Assembly: GCF_018129405.1 (NCBI RefSeq)
Contig: NZ_JAFCLP010000001.1
Span: 620,001 to 684,000, forward strand
Source: Bradyrhizobium iriomotense
GTDB lineage: Bacteria; Pseudomonadota; Alphaproteobacteria; Rhizobiales; Xanthobacteraceae
Direction: 5' to 3'
DNA: 64,000 nucleotides
The notes below the pieces were generated by a model. That model ran no database searches. It was not told where the DNA came from and worked only from the letters and a program-made list of their open reading frames with translations. Of the stretch, positions 16,599 to 25,802 are shown in pieces (positions within the stretch are counted from its first letter, which is position 1; the number at the start of each line of letters is the position of its first letter). Made by a program: the position numbers and the translations under genes.

Positions 16599-19500
16599 GC
16601 GAAGTCTCCAATGAGGCGGCGGCTTTGGCGCCTTGGTTCTTGTGGACCATGCTGAACACCACGGGAACGAACATCAGCGTGGCGAAGGTTGCAAAGATCA
16701 GGCCGCCGATCACGGCGCGGCCGAGTGGTGCGTTCTGCTCGCCGCCTTCGCCCAGCCCCAGCGCCATCGGCGCCATGCCGATGATCATGGCGAGCGCGGT
16801 CATCAGCACGGGCCGGAACCGGACGAAGCCGGCTTCGAGCGCCGCGGCGATGGGATCGCCGAGCTCCTCGTAACGCTCGCGCGCGAATGAGATCACGAGC
16901 ACGCTGTTGGCAGTGGCAACGCCCATGCACATGATCGCTCCGGTGAGCGCCGGCACCGACAGCGTGGTCTCCGTCATGAACAGCATCCAGACGATGCCGG
17001 CGAGCGCGGCCGGCAGCGCCGTGATGATCACGAACGGATCGGACCAGGACTGGAAGTTCACGACGATCAGGAAGTAGATCAGCACGACGGCCCCGAGCAG
17101 ACCGAACAGAAGGCCGGTGAAGGCGCTGTTCATGGTCTGCACCTGGCCGAGCAGCACCACGGAGGAGCCCTTCGGCACCTCTTTCGCGGTGTCGGCGATC
17201 ACCTGGCGGATATCGTTCGACACCGCGCCGAGATCGCGGCCCGAGGTCGTCGTAAAGATCTGCACCATCGACTGGATATCGTATTGCGACACCACCGCGC
17301 TCGAGGTCGATCGCTTGATGTCGGCGATGCCGCCCAGGATCGGCGACTGCGCATTGCCGGCGGCCGTGATCGGCAGCGTCTGCAGCGCGCTGAGCGAGTC
17401 GATCTGGTATTGCGGCGTCTGCATCACGATCGAATAGGAGACGCCGTTATCAGGATTGAGGTAGTAGGTCGGCGCGACCTGCGATGAGCCGGCGAGGTTG
17501 ACCACGAGGCTGTTGGTGACGTCGCGTTCGGTCAGACCGACATATTGCGCGCGGGTGCGGTCGACATCGATGTTGAAGGTCGGGTTGCTCGGCGATTGCT
17601 GGATGCGCGCATCGGCCACGCCCGGAATGCGCCGGACCTTCGCCAGCAGATTGTTGGCATAGGCAAAGTTGGCGCCGAGATTGGCGCCGCGGATCTGCAG
17701 GTCGATCGGCGCGGGTGCGCCAAAATTCAGGATCTGGCTGACGATGTCGGCCGGCAGGAACGCGAAGCTGACGCCGGGGAACATGCGCGGCAGCTGCTCG
17801 CGCAGCACCCTCACATGCTCCTCCGTCGGCTTGTGGCCTTCCTTCAGCTTGATCTGGATGTCGCCGTCCTGCGGGCCGATCACGCCGGTGTTGTTGTAGG
17901 TCATGTTGATGCCGGAGATCGGCATGCCGATGTTGTCGGTCATGGTCTCGATCTCGCCCGGGATCAGCTTGCGCACCGCCTTCTGCACGTCGGCGAGTTG
18001 GTTGGCGGTCTCCTCCACGCGGGTACCGACCTGGGTGCGCACATGCATCAGGATGTTGCCGGCATCGACCGCGGGGAAGAAGTTGCGACCGAGGAACGGC
18101 ACCAGCGCGAAGGACGCGCCGACGACGCAGATAAAGCCGATCACGAATACGGCGCGGTGCGCCAGGGCGAGGCCGAGCAGACCGCGATAGCCGCCCCGGA
18201 TGCGCTCGAACCGCGCCTCGAAGCCGCGCTGGAACCAGACCAGGGGATTGCGCGACTTCGGCGGCCCTTCCTCGTGACGGACATGGGCCTTGAGCAGATA
18301 GTTCGCCATGGTCGGCACCAGCGTGCGCGACAGGATGAACGACCACATCATCGCGAACATCACAGCTTCCGCCATCGGCACGAACAGGAAGCGCGCGACG
18401 CCGGTGAGGAAGAACATCGGCACGAACACGATGCAGATGCAGAGCAGCGACACGAAGGCCGGCGTCACGATCTGGTTGGCGCCGTCGAGGATCGACTGCT
18501 CGACCGGCTTGCCCTGCTCCAGGTGGTAGTTGATGTTCTCGATCGTCACGGTGGCGTCGTCGACGAGGATGCCGACCGCGAGCGCGAGGCCGCCGAGCGT
18601 CATGATGTTCAGCGTCTCGCCGATCGCCGACAGCATGATGATGGCGCCCAGCACCGAGAGCGGGATCGAGACCGCGATGATGATGGTCGAGCGCCAGCTG
18701 CCGAGGAACAGGAGGATCATGACGCTGGTCAGCAGCGCCGCGATCACGCCCTCGAAGGCGACGCCTTCGATCGCGCCGCGGACGAACACCGACTGGTCGC
18801 CGATGAAGCCGATCTTGAGCGCATCCGGCATCTGATCCTTGACCTCGATCACCTTCTGCTTGATGCCGGCGATGATATCGAGCGTCGAGGTCGCGCCCGC
18901 CTTCAGCACCATCATCAGCACCGAACGGTTGCCGTCGACATGGACGATGTTGGTCTGAGGCGGATTGCCGTCGCGCACGCTGGCGACGTCGCGCACATAG
19001 ACCATGGCGCCGTTGACGGTCTTGATCGGCAGATTGCCGAGCTCGTCGATCCGGAGCGGCGAGTTGTTGAGCTGGATGTTGTATTCGAACTGGCCGATCT
19101 TCTGGGTGCCGACCGGCGTGATCAGGTTCTGGGCGGCCAGCGCATTGGCGACGTCCTGGCCTGATAGCCCGCGGGCCTGGAGCGCGGTCGGATCGAGATC
19201 GATCTGGACCTGGCGCTGCTTGCCGCCGAACGGATACGGGATCGCCGCGCCGGGCACGGTCACCAGTGGCGTGCGAAGCTGGTTGATGCCGATATCGGCG
19301 AGGTTCTGCTCGGTCAGGCCGTCGCCCGACAGCGCCACCTGGATGATCGGCACGGTCGAGGCGGAGTAGTTCAGGATCAAGGGCGGCGTTGCGCCCGGCG
19401 GCATCTGCTTGAGCAGTGTCTGCGAGATCGCCGTGACCTGTGCGTTGGCGGTGCGGATGTCGACATTCGGCTGGAAGAAGATCTTGATGATGCCGAAGCC

Positions 19501-19764
19501 GTTATAGGAATTGGCCGTGATGTGCTCGATGTCGTTGACGGTCGTCGTCAGCGCGCGCTGGAACGGCGTGGTGATGCGGCCGGACATCTGGTCGGGCGGC
19601 AGGCCGGTGTACTGCCAGACTACGCCGATCACGGGAATGCGAATGTCCGGGAAGATATCGGTCGGCGTCCGCAGCGCCGCCAGCGGTCCGATGATCAGCA
19701 GCAGGAGCGCCAGCACGACAAACGTATAGGGCCGGCTCAGGGCAATACGGACCAGAGCAATCAT
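16585..19764 (-). CDS. RND efflux transporter permease (HAE1-type)
   Basis: A 1059-residue inner-membrane pump of the AcrB/MexB family driven by proton influx. It has a first membrane helix near residues 10-30, a periplasmic porter domain starting at TPTDIFPDIRIPVIGVVWQY, the twin aspartates of the proton relay in GILVDDATVTIENI, and a second porter domain and membrane bundle ending in GGLIFATFATLMFVPVVFS. Substrate range cannot be read. It is the first gene of a two-gene unit with the adaptor, and no TetR- or MarR-type regulator lies beside it. The order pump then adaptor is the reverse of the usual acrAB order. Confidence 0.92.
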   Translation of the reverse strand: MIALVRIALSRPYTFVVLALLLLIIGPLAALRTPTDIFPDIRIPVIGVVWQYTGLPPDQMSGRITTPFQRALTTTVNDIEHITANSYNGFGIIKIFFQPNVDIRTANAQVTAISQTLLKQMPPGATPPLILNYSASTVPIIQVALSGDGLTEQNLADIGINQLRTPLVTVPGAAIPYPFGGKQRQVQIDLDPTALQARGLSGQDVANALAAQNLITPVGTQKIGQFEYNIQLNNSPLRIDELGNLPIKTVNGAMVYVRDVASVRDGNPPQTNIVHVDGNRSVLMMVLKAGATSTLDIIAGIKQKVIEVKDQMPDALKIGFIGDQSVFVRGAIEGVAFEGVIAALLTSVMILLFLGSWRSTIIIAVSIPLSVLGAIIMLSAIGETLNIMTLGGLALAVGILVDDATVTIENINYHLEQGKPVEQSILDGANQIVTPAFVSLLCICIVFVPMFFLTGVARFLFVPMAEAVMFAMMWSFILSRTLVPTMANYLLKAHVRHEEGPPKSRNPLVWFQRGFEARFERIRGGYRGLLGLALAHRAVFVIGFICVVGASFALVPFLGRNFFPAVDAGNILMHVRTQVGTRVEETANQLADVQKAVRKLIPGEIETMTDNIGMPISGINMTYNNTGVIGPQDGDIQIKLKEGHKPTEEHVRVLREQLPRMFPGVSFAFLPADIVSQILNFGAPAPIDLQIRGANLGANFAYANNLLAKVRRIPGVADARIQQSPSNPTFNIDVDRTRAQYVGLTERDVTNSLVVNLAGSSQVAPTYYLNPDNGVSYSIVMQTPQYQIDSLSALQTLPITAAGNAQSPILGGIADIKRSTSSAVVSQYDIQSMVQIFTTTSGRDLGAVSNDIRQVIADTAKEVPKGSSVVLLGQVQTMNSAFTGLLFGLLGAVVLIYFLIVVNFQSWSDPFVIITALPAALAGIVWMLFMTETTLSVPALTGAIMCMGVATANSVLVISFARERYEELGDPIAAALEAGFVRFRPVLMTALAMIIGMAPMALGLGEGGEQNAPLGRAVIGGLIFATFATLMFVPVVFSMVHKNQGAKAAASLETSHVAH

Positions 19765-19930
19765 GCGCCAGGCAATTCCAGGTCAGGCAGGGATACGGAA
19801 TCCGCCCCCGAGGGGATCCTGCCTCCCCTTTACCCGAGCACCGCCGGAAACGCTAATGACCAAGGACCGCTCTGCATTCACTTCCCTGCTACCGCACTGC
19901 GAAATCGACATCGCAGCTATGCGGCCGGGC

Positions 19931-21625
19931 CTATGCGGCGCGGACGGAGTTCAGGAACTTGCCGACCTCGAGCTTGAGCCGGTTGGAGTCGCGCGACAGC
20001 ATCTGCGCGGCGGACAGCACCTGCGAGGAGGCCGCCCCGGTTTCCGATGCACCGCGCTGGACGTCGCCGACATTGGACGAGACCTGCTGGGTACCGTGGG
20101 CAGCCTGTTGGACGTTGCGGGCAATTTCCTGGGTGGCCGCGCCCTGCTGCTCTACCGCCGCGGCGATCGCAGAAGCGATTTCCGACAGACGCGCGATGGT
20201 GCCGCTGATCTCGCCGATGGCGCTGACCGAATCCTGCGTCGCCGTCTGGATGCCGCCGACCTGCTGGCCGATCTCGCCGGTCGCCTTCGCCGTCTGCTCG
20301 GCCAGTGCCTTGACCTCGGAAGCGACCACCGCGAAGCCTCGGCCGGCCTCGCCCGCGCGCGCCGCCTCGATCGTGGCGTTGAGTGCCAGGAGGTTAGTCT
20401 GGCCCGCGATCGCATTGATGAGCTCGACGACATCGCCGATCCGCGCCGCGGCCCGCGACAGCTCGCTGACACGTTCGGTGGTGGCATGCGCCTGGCTGAC
20501 GGCCTCGCTCGCGATCCGGGTGGAATCCTGCACCTGCCGGCCGATCTCGCGCACGGAGGATGACATCTCCTCGGCGGCCGACGCCACCGAATGGACATTG
20601 CTGGAGGCCGCCTCCGAGCCGGATGCGACCACCGTCGCCAATTCCTGTGCCCGGCCCGCAGTCGAGGACAGCGTCGAGGCCGAAGCCTCGAGCTCGGTCG
20701 CGGCCGAGGATACGGTCTCGACGATCTCACCGATCGCGGCCTCGAAGCCGTCGGCGAGCTTGGTCATGTCGGCCTTGCGTTGCGTCTCGGCGCGGCGCTG
20801 CACCGCCTGCACCTCGTCGCGGCTGAAGCGGATGATGGTCTGCACGGTCTGGAGGTTGCGCAGCGCCTCGCCGATCTCGTCATCGCGGTCGATGACGATG
20901 CGGTTGTCGAGCTTGTCCTGCACGAGATTGACCAGGGTGTCATTGAGGTGCTGCATAGGCCCCTGGATCGCGCGCATGGTCGCGACGCCGGCAAAGCTGG
21001 CTATAGCGGCGCCGACGACCGCCAGCAGGGCCAGGACCAGGCTGGTCGAGCCGCTGGTGGAGAGCGCACCGCCGGCACCGAGCCCAAGCATGAACAGCGC
21101 CTGGAGCGCCATCGTCGTGACGAGGCGCGCCTTCAACGTGCCGGTGAAGATGCTGAAGCGATCGAGCAGCGAGCGGCGGCGGATGATGCCGGCATCGATG
21201 CGGTAGCCATGCGGCTTCTTCTCGCGGATCGCAGCATAGACCTCTTCAGCCAGCTTGCGCTGGTCGGCCGGCAACCTGGTGCGGATGGAGGTGTAACCCT
21301 TGACCTGGCCGTTCTCCCGGATCGGCGAGGCCGTCGCCAGCACCCAATAGAAGTCGCCGTTCTTGCGCCGGTTCTTCACCGCGCCGAGCCAGGGCTTGCC
21401 GGCCTTCAGCGTGTCCCAGAGATTGTCGAACGCCTCCGGCGGCATGTCCGGGTGACGGACGATGTTGTGCGGCTGGCCCATCAGCTCCGCCGACGTGAAG
21501 CCGGCAGCGGCGAGGAAGTCCTCGTTGAAGTAGGTGAGCTTGCCCTTGAGGTCGGTGCGCGAGACGATCAGCGTCTCGTCACTGACAGGGTATTCGACGT
21601 CGGTGACGGGAAAATTCTTGCGCAT
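19931..21625 (-). CDS. Aer-like chemoreceptor with PAS domain
   Basis: A 564-residue methyl-accepting chemotaxis protein. The N-terminal PAS domain (about 15-115) carries [14 protein letters not shown] and [13 protein letters not shown], the pattern of Aer-type PAS domains that bind FAD and sense redox or oxygen state. Two hydrophobic segments (about 165-215) follow, with no large periplasmic domain, then a HAMP-like segment and a cytoplasmic signalling tip ([20 protein letters not shown]). The C-terminal halves of this and the next receptor are nearly the same sequence. Likely role: energy taxis through CheA/CheW encoded elsewhere. ATG at 21625. Confidence 0.9.
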   Translation of the reverse strand: MRKNFPVTDVEYPVSDETLIVSRTDLKGKLTYFNEDFLAAAGFTSAELMGQPHNIVRHPDMPPEAFDNLWDTLKAGKPWLGAVKNRRKNGDFYWVLATASPIRENGQVKGYTSIRTRLPADQRKLAEEVYAAIREKKPHGYRIDAGIIRRRSLLDRFSIFTGTLKARLVTTMALQALFMLGLGAGGALSTSGSTSLVLALLAVVGAAIASFAGVATMRAIQGPMQHLNDTLVNLVQDKLDNRIVIDRDDEIGEALRNLQTVQTIIRFSRDEVQAVQRRAETQRKADMTKLADGFEAAIGEIVETVSSAATELEASASTLSSTAGRAQELATVVASGSEAASSNVHSVASAAEEMSSSVREIGRQVQDSTRIASEAVSQAHATTERVSELSRAAARIGDVVELINAIAGQTNLLALNATIEAARAGEAGRGFAVVASEVKALAEQTAKATGEIGQQVGGIQTATQDSVSAIGEISGTIARLSEIASAIAAAVEQQGAATQEIARNVQQAAHGTQQVSSNVGDVQRGASETGAASSQVLSAAQMLSRDSNRLKLEVGKFLNSVRAA

Positions 21626-21706
21626 CTGGGCCCCCAGGGCGAGATTCGGTATGGACTCATTCCAACCGGGGCTGCCGCCGTGCGAAACAGCCCGCGCACG
21701 ATTCTT

Positions 21707-21723
21707 GTAAATCGAATTTAACC
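21707..21723. promoter_or_regulatory. CtrA-like site upstream of Aer-like receptor gene
   Basis: GTAA-N7-TTAACC differs from the alphaproteobacterial CtrA consensus TTAA-N7-TTAA(C) at one base. It lies about 82-98 bases upstream of the receptor start. CtrA control of motility and chemotaxis genes is common in the class, but a single near-consensus site in an AT-rich patch is weak evidence. Confidence 0.35.
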
Positions 21724-21740
21724 ATCGATGAAACGGCGGG

Positions 21741-21756
21741 CCCGTACGATTACGGG
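21741..21756. promoter_or_regulatory. Palindromic motif shared by both receptor promoters
   Basis: CCCGTA-CGAT-TACGGG is a perfect 6-bp-arm palindrome about 117 bases upstream of the Aer-like receptor start. Its core differs at one position from the palindrome at 23666-23679, which sits about the same distance upstream of the neighbouring receptor gene. Confidence 0.5.
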
Positions 21757-21764
21757 TAGTCCAA

Positions 21765-21797
21765 CATGATGCTACCTGTAGGCGACATCATGCTACC
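21765..21797. repeat. Direct 12-bp repeat, 21-bp period
   Basis: CATGATGCTACC (21765-21776) and CATCATGCTACC (21786-21797) match at 11 of 12 positions and are exactly 21 bp apart, two turns of B-DNA. They lie between the terminator of one receptor gene and the upstream region of the next, suggesting adjacent protein-binding sites. Confidence 0.55.
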
Positions 21798-21807
21798 GCC
21801 AACAGAA

Positions 21808-21834
21808 ACGGGCGGCGCTTGCGGCGCCGCCCGT
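21808..21834 (-). terminator. Intrinsic terminator of chemoreceptor gene
   Basis: Perfect 11-bp arms (ACGGGCGGCGC / GCGCCGCCCGT) with a 5-base loop; on the minus strand the stem is followed by TTTCTGTT. It lies 26 bases after the stop of the receptor gene ending at 21861, so it should end that transcript before the Aer-like gene. Confidence 0.75.
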
Positions 21835-21860
21835 TCGACGATGAATGGTGCCGTTGCGCC

Positions 21861-23552
21861 TTACGCCGCGCGGACGTTGGTCAGGAACTTGCTGACCTCG
21901 GTCCTGAGCCGGTTCGAATCGTTCGACAGCATCTGCGCCGCCGACAGCACCTGCGAGGAGGCCGTGCCGGTCTCGGTCGCACCGCGCTGCACGTCGGTGA
22001 TGTTGGAGGAGACCTGCTGGGTGCCCTGGGCCGCCTGCTGCACGTTGCGGGCGATCTCCTGGGTCGCCGCGCCCTGCTCTTCCACGGCCGCGGCGATCGC
22101 CGAGGAGATTTCCGACAGGCGCTCGATGGTCGAGGAGATCTCCTTGATCGCACCGACCGAATCGTTGGTTGCCGCCTGGATGCCGGAAATCTGCTGGCCG
22201 ATCTCGCCGGTCGCCTTCGCGGTCTGCTCGGCGAGCGCCTTCACCTCGGAGGCGACCACGGCGAAGCCGCGGCCGGCTTCGCCCGCGCGCGCCGCCTCGA
22301 TGGTCGCGTTCAGCGCCAGGAGGTTGGTCTGGCCGGCGATGGTGTTGATCAGCTCGACGACGTCGCCGATGCGGGACGCCGCCTTGGAGAGCTCGCTGAC
22401 GCGCTCGGTGGTGGCGCGCGCCTGGCCGACGGCGTCGCCCGCCATCCGCGCCGATTCCTGCACCTGACGGCTGATCTCGCCAACGGACGAGGCCATCTCC
22501 TCGGTGGCCGAGGCCACGGACTGCACGTTGGTCGAGGCTTCCTCCGAAGCGCCGGCAACCGTGGTGGCCAGCCGCTGGGAGCGGTCGGCGGTCGAGGTCA
22601 GCGTCGAGGCGGAAGCTTCGAGCTGGGACGAGGCCGATGAGACAGTCTGGACGATCTCGCCGATCATCGTTTCGAATTCGCGGGTGATGTTGTCGACACG
22701 GCGGCCGCGCTCGATCTTGGCCTCGGCATCGGCCGCGGCGGCCTCGTCGGCGGCCTTCTTGGCGATCAGCGCCTCCTTGAAGATCTGGAGCACGTCGGCC
22801 ATGGCGCCGATCTCGGTCTTCTCGCCCCGGTGCGGGACCTCGGCGGAGAGGTCGCCCTTGCCCAGCGCCTGCATCGGCAGGGTGATGGAGTTGATGCCGC
22901 TGGAGACGTCGTGGACGAGATAGAAGCCGACACCGATGCCGACGATGATGGCGGCGCCGAGAATGATCGAGACCAGCATGAACGCGAAGGAATAGCTGTC
23001 GGCGGCATCCCGCGCAGCCTGGTCGCCGCCCCTGGTGTTGAGGTCGATATCCTTGCGCAGGATTTCGTCGGACTGGATGCCGATCTTGTTGGCGGTCTTG
23101 ACGTTCAGCTCATGCGACTCGTGCGGGACCTTGCCGACTTCCTTGCGCGACAGCGCAAAGACCTCGTCGGCGCTCTTCTTGTAGTCGTCCCACAGCTTGG
23201 ACCATTCGGTGTAGAGCGCCCGCTCCTCCGGCGAGCTGATCATGGTCTCGTAGGTCCGGCGGGCCTTGGCCAGGGTCTCGCTGGTGGTGATCGCGGTCTT
23301 TTCCATCGCGAGCTTTTCTTCCAGGGTCTCGGCCAGCATGTGCTCGCGGACCACGCTGCGATAGGTGATGACAGAAGCCCGGAGTTCGCCCAGCACCCGC
23401 ACGCTCGGCATCCAGCTCGTTGTGATGTCGACTGTGTTGGCGTTCATCGACCGCATCTTCATGACGGCGAGCAGGCCCATGCCGGCCATCGTGACCAGCA
23501 GGAACGCCACGACACTGATGATCTTGGCGCGGATGGAAATGGTAGCGAGCAT
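21861..23552 (-). CDS. Methyl-accepting chemotaxis protein
   Basis: A 563-residue transmembrane chemoreceptor. It has a first membrane helix at about residues 9-30, a periplasmic four-helix-bundle-type sensor domain (about 31-185), a second helix ([20 protein letters not shown], about 190-210), a HAMP domain, and a long cytoplasmic coiled coil with the signalling tip [20 protein letters not shown]. The start at 23552 ([11 protein letters not shown]) is preferred; an in-frame ATG at 23585 would add 11 residues that do not look like a receptor N-terminus. The ligand is unknown. Its C-terminus (FLTNVRAA) parallels the neighbouring receptor (FLNSVRAA), pointing to duplication. Confidence 0.9.
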   Translation of the reverse strand: MLATISIRAKIISVVAFLLVTMAGMGLLAVMKMRSMNANTVDITTSWMPSVRVLGELRASVITYRSVVREHMLAETLEEKLAMEKTAITTSETLAKARRTYETMISSPEERALYTEWSKLWDDYKKSADEVFALSRKEVGKVPHESHELNVKTANKIGIQSDEILRKDIDLNTRGGDQAARDAADSYSFAFMLVSIILGAAIIVGIGVGFYLVHDVSSGINSITLPMQALGKGDLSAEVPHRGEKTEIGAMADVLQIFKEALIAKKAADEAAAADAEAKIERGRRVDNITREFETMIGEIVQTVSSASSQLEASASTLTSTADRSQRLATTVAGASEEASTNVQSVASATEEMASSVGEISRQVQESARMAGDAVGQARATTERVSELSKAASRIGDVVELINTIAGQTNLLALNATIEAARAGEAGRGFAVVASEVKALAEQTAKATGEIGQQISGIQAATNDSVGAIKEISSTIERLSEISSAIAAAVEEQGAATQEIARNVQQAAQGTQQVSSNITDVQRGATETGTASSQVLSAAQMLSNDSNRLRTEVSKFLTNVRAA

Positions 23553-23665
23553 AATAAGGTCTCTTTGTGCTGGCGCGGTGCGCATCCGAAAGTTTTACGA
23601 ATCAACCAAAGGGAGCAGCACCGACATCCGACACCAGAGCACCTGCGCCGATGTTAACTACGACT

Positions 23666-23679
23666 CCGTACGAGTACGG
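23666..23679. promoter_or_regulatory. Palindromic motif upstream of chemoreceptor gene
   Basis: CCGTAC-GA-GTACGG, perfect 6-bp arms, lies about 114 bases upstream of the receptor start. It shares 13 of 14 bases with 21742-21755, upstream of the other receptor. A TTAAC half-site lies at 23654-23658. Confidence 0.5.
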
Positions 23680-23721
23680 AAGCCCGAAACAAATGAACAG
23701 GCAGCTAAGAATGCTCTGCGC

Positions 23722-25008
23722 TCAGCGCATGAGCCTAAGCGCATCGGAGAAAAACTCCGCGCCGCCGAAATTTCCGGACTTCAGCGCGAGCAGCATGTCG
23801 CCTTCAACACCGACCGCACGCAGCACCGGAACGCCGGCGGCAATTTCTACTCCTACGAGAAAGCCGGGAATCTTCAACCGGTCGACCACGGCGCCGGATG
23901 TCTCGCCGCCGGCAACGACCAAACGCCGGACACCTGATTTTACAAGGCTTTCGGCAATGTCGGCCATCGTCTGCTCGATGGCATGCCCGGCCGCATCACG
24001 ACCATGACGCGCCTGAAGCGCGGCGACCTGACCGGGTGTCGAGCTCGATGCGATCAGCACCGGACCTTCGGGCAGTCGCGGCCTTGCCCAGTCCAGCGCA
24101 CGCTGCGCTTCACCCGCGCTCGTAAGAATACGGTCCGGGTCGAGATGTAACACCGGCATGACACGCTCGGCATTCGCGATCTGCTGAAGCGTCGCCTGCG
24201 AGCAGCTTCCGGCAAGACACGCCACCGATCCGCCGACCGCAGCACCGGCTTCGTTGCTCGCCGCAGCCGACTTGACCTTGCCGGTCGAGACCAACGCCCG
24301 CGCCAGCCCGAGGCCGATGCCGGAAGCGCCGACCGATAGCCGATGTTCGGCGGCGACCAGACCGATGGTCTCGAGGTCGCGGTCGAAGACAGCGTCGATG
24401 ATCGCAGCGCCGATGCCCTTGGTGGCGAGCTCGGCCAGCCGCGTCTGCACGGCGTCCGCGCCGCGCGTGACGGTGGCGAGATCGACGAGGCCGATCTGCG
24501 TCTTGCTCTGGCGCGCCAGCACCCGCACCAGGTTGGAATCGTGCATCGGATTGAGCGGATGGTCCTTCAGCGGGCTCTCGTTCAGCGGCACCGCGCCGAC
24601 GAAGAGGTTGCCCTGATAGACGGTGCGACCGGTCTCCGGAAAGGCCGGCGTCACCAGCACGGCGCCCTCGCCGCAATCGGCGCGCAACGCATCCATGACG
24701 GGGCCGATATTACCGGCGTCGGTGGAATCGAAGGTCGAGCAGATCTTGAACAGCACGTGGCTCGCGCCGCGGCCGCGCAGCCATTTGTCCGCTGCGCGCG
24801 AGCGCGATACGGCAACGCCGGCCTCGATCGATCGGCTCTTCAAGGACACCACGACGGCATCGACCTCGGGCAGCGCCAGATCGTCGGCAGGTACGCCGAT
24901 GGTCTGCACCGTGCGCAGGCCCGCGCGCGTCAGCGTGTTGGCCAGATCGGAGGCACCGGTGTAGTCGTCGGCGATGCAGCCCAGAGAAATTTTCGCGGCA
25001 AGGGTCAC
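23722..25008 (-). CDS. otnK: 3-oxo-tetronate kinase
   Basis: A 428-residue protein of the four-carbon acid sugar kinase family (formerly DUF1537). It is recognisable by the N-terminal GCIADDYTGASDLANTL, the mid-protein KICSTFDSTDAGNIGPV and TPAFPETGRTVYQGNLF, and the C-terminal nucleotide-binding VVAGGETSGAVVDRL. The enzyme phosphorylates 3-oxo-tetronate (3-dehydro-threonate/erythronate) at O4 with ATP. The GTG start at 25008 overlaps the otnI stop as GTGA, so translation is coupled. The order ltnD-otnI-otnK with otnC divergent supports L-threonate catabolism to dihydroxyacetone phosphate. Confidence 0.9.
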   Translation of the reverse strand: MTLAAKISLGCIADDYTGASDLANTLTRAGLRTVQTIGVPADDLALPEVDAVVVSLKSRSIEAGVAVSRSRAADKWLRGRGASHVLFKICSTFDSTDAGNIGPVMDALRADCGEGAVLVTPAFPETGRTVYQGNLFVGAVPLNESPLKDHPLNPMHDSNLVRVLARQSKTQIGLVDLATVTRGADAVQTRLAELATKGIGAAIIDAVFDRDLETIGLVAAEHRLSVGASGIGLGLARALVSTGKVKSAAASNEAGAAVGGSVACLAGSCSQATLQQIANAERVMPVLHLDPDRILTSAGEAQRALDWARPRLPEGPVLIASSSTPGQVAALQARHGRDAAGHAIEQTMADIAESLVKSGVRRLVVAGGETSGAVVDRLKIPGFLVGVEIAAGVPVLRAVGVEGDMLLALKSGNFGGAEFFSDALRLMR

Positions 25009-25787
25009 GGCTTCACTCCCGCATAGGGCTTGAACCAGGCAAGGCCATCGGTGGTCTTGCCGCGCGGATTGTATTCGCAGCCGACGAAGCCGGCATAGCC
25101 GAGCCGGTCGAGCTCCTCGAACAGGAATGGATAGTTCAGCTCCTCGCCGTCGGGTTCGTTGCGCGAGGGAATGCTGGCGATCTGGATGTGGCCGATGATC
25201 GGCATCATCTCGCGCAGCCGCATGGTGACGTCGCCGTGGATGATCTGGCAGTGATAGATGTCGAACTGGAGCCTCAGGTTCGGCAGCCGCAGCTCCTGGA
25301 TCAGGTCGCGCGCGAAGCCGAAATCGTTGAGGAAGTAACCGGGCACGTTACGCGCATTGATCGGCTCGAGCACGATGTCGATGCCGTGGGGTGCGAAGAA
25401 TTCAGCGGCCCACGCCACCGATTTGTAGAAGGCCTCGATCGCGACGCGCTCGCCGCGATTGGCGATGCCGGCCATCAGGTGCAGCCGCTTGACGCCGGTC
25501 GCCTTGGCGTAGGGTAGCGCAGTCTCCAGGCTCGCCTTGAGATCATTGAAGCGCGCCGGCAACGCCGCAAAACCTTTCTCGCCGGCATTCCAGTCGCCCG
25601 GCGGCAGGTTGAACAGCGCCTGGGTCAGGCCGTTGCGCTTGAGCCGCTCGCCGACGGCTTCCGCCGGATGCTCGTAGGGAAAGAGAAACTCGACGGCGGT
25701 GAATCCCGCCTGGGCTGCGGCATCGAAGCGGTCGAGGAACGGCACCTCGGTGAACATCATCGAGAGGTTGGCGGCGAAACGGGGCAT
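25005..25787 (-). CDS. otnI: 2-oxo-tetronate isomerase
   Basis: A 260-residue TIM-barrel protein of the hydroxypyruvate-isomerase-like (xylose isomerase-like) family. The start MPRFAANLSMMFTEVPFLDR, the metal-site block LEPINARNVPGYFLND, the FDIYHCQIIHGD block and the C-terminal VGCEYNPRG are all characteristic, with Glu, Asp, His and Glu metal ligands in place. It converts 2-oxo-tetronate to 3-oxo-tetronate so that the sugar acid can enter the kinase step whichever hydroxyl is oxidised first. It lies between ltnD (15-base gap) and otnK (4-base overlap). Confidence 0.88.
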   Translation of the reverse strand: MPRFAANLSMMFTEVPFLDRFDAAAQAGFTAVEFLFPYEHPAEAVGERLKRNGLTQALFNLPPGDWNAGEKGFAALPARFNDLKASLETALPYAKATGVKRLHLMAGIANRGERVAIEAFYKSVAWAAEFFAPHGIDIVLEPINARNVPGYFLNDFGFARDLIQELRLPNLRLQFDIYHCQIIHGDVTMRLREMMPIIGHIQIASIPSRNEPDGEELNYPFLFEELDRLGYAGFVGCEYNPRGKTTDGLAWFKPYAGVKP

Positions 25788-25802
25788 TGCAGATCCTCTG
25801 GT

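Noticed and set aside
17545-19164. Open frame of about 540 codons on the plus strand
   Set aside because: Antisense to the RND pump gene, with no domain and a biased Asp/His/Arg composition.
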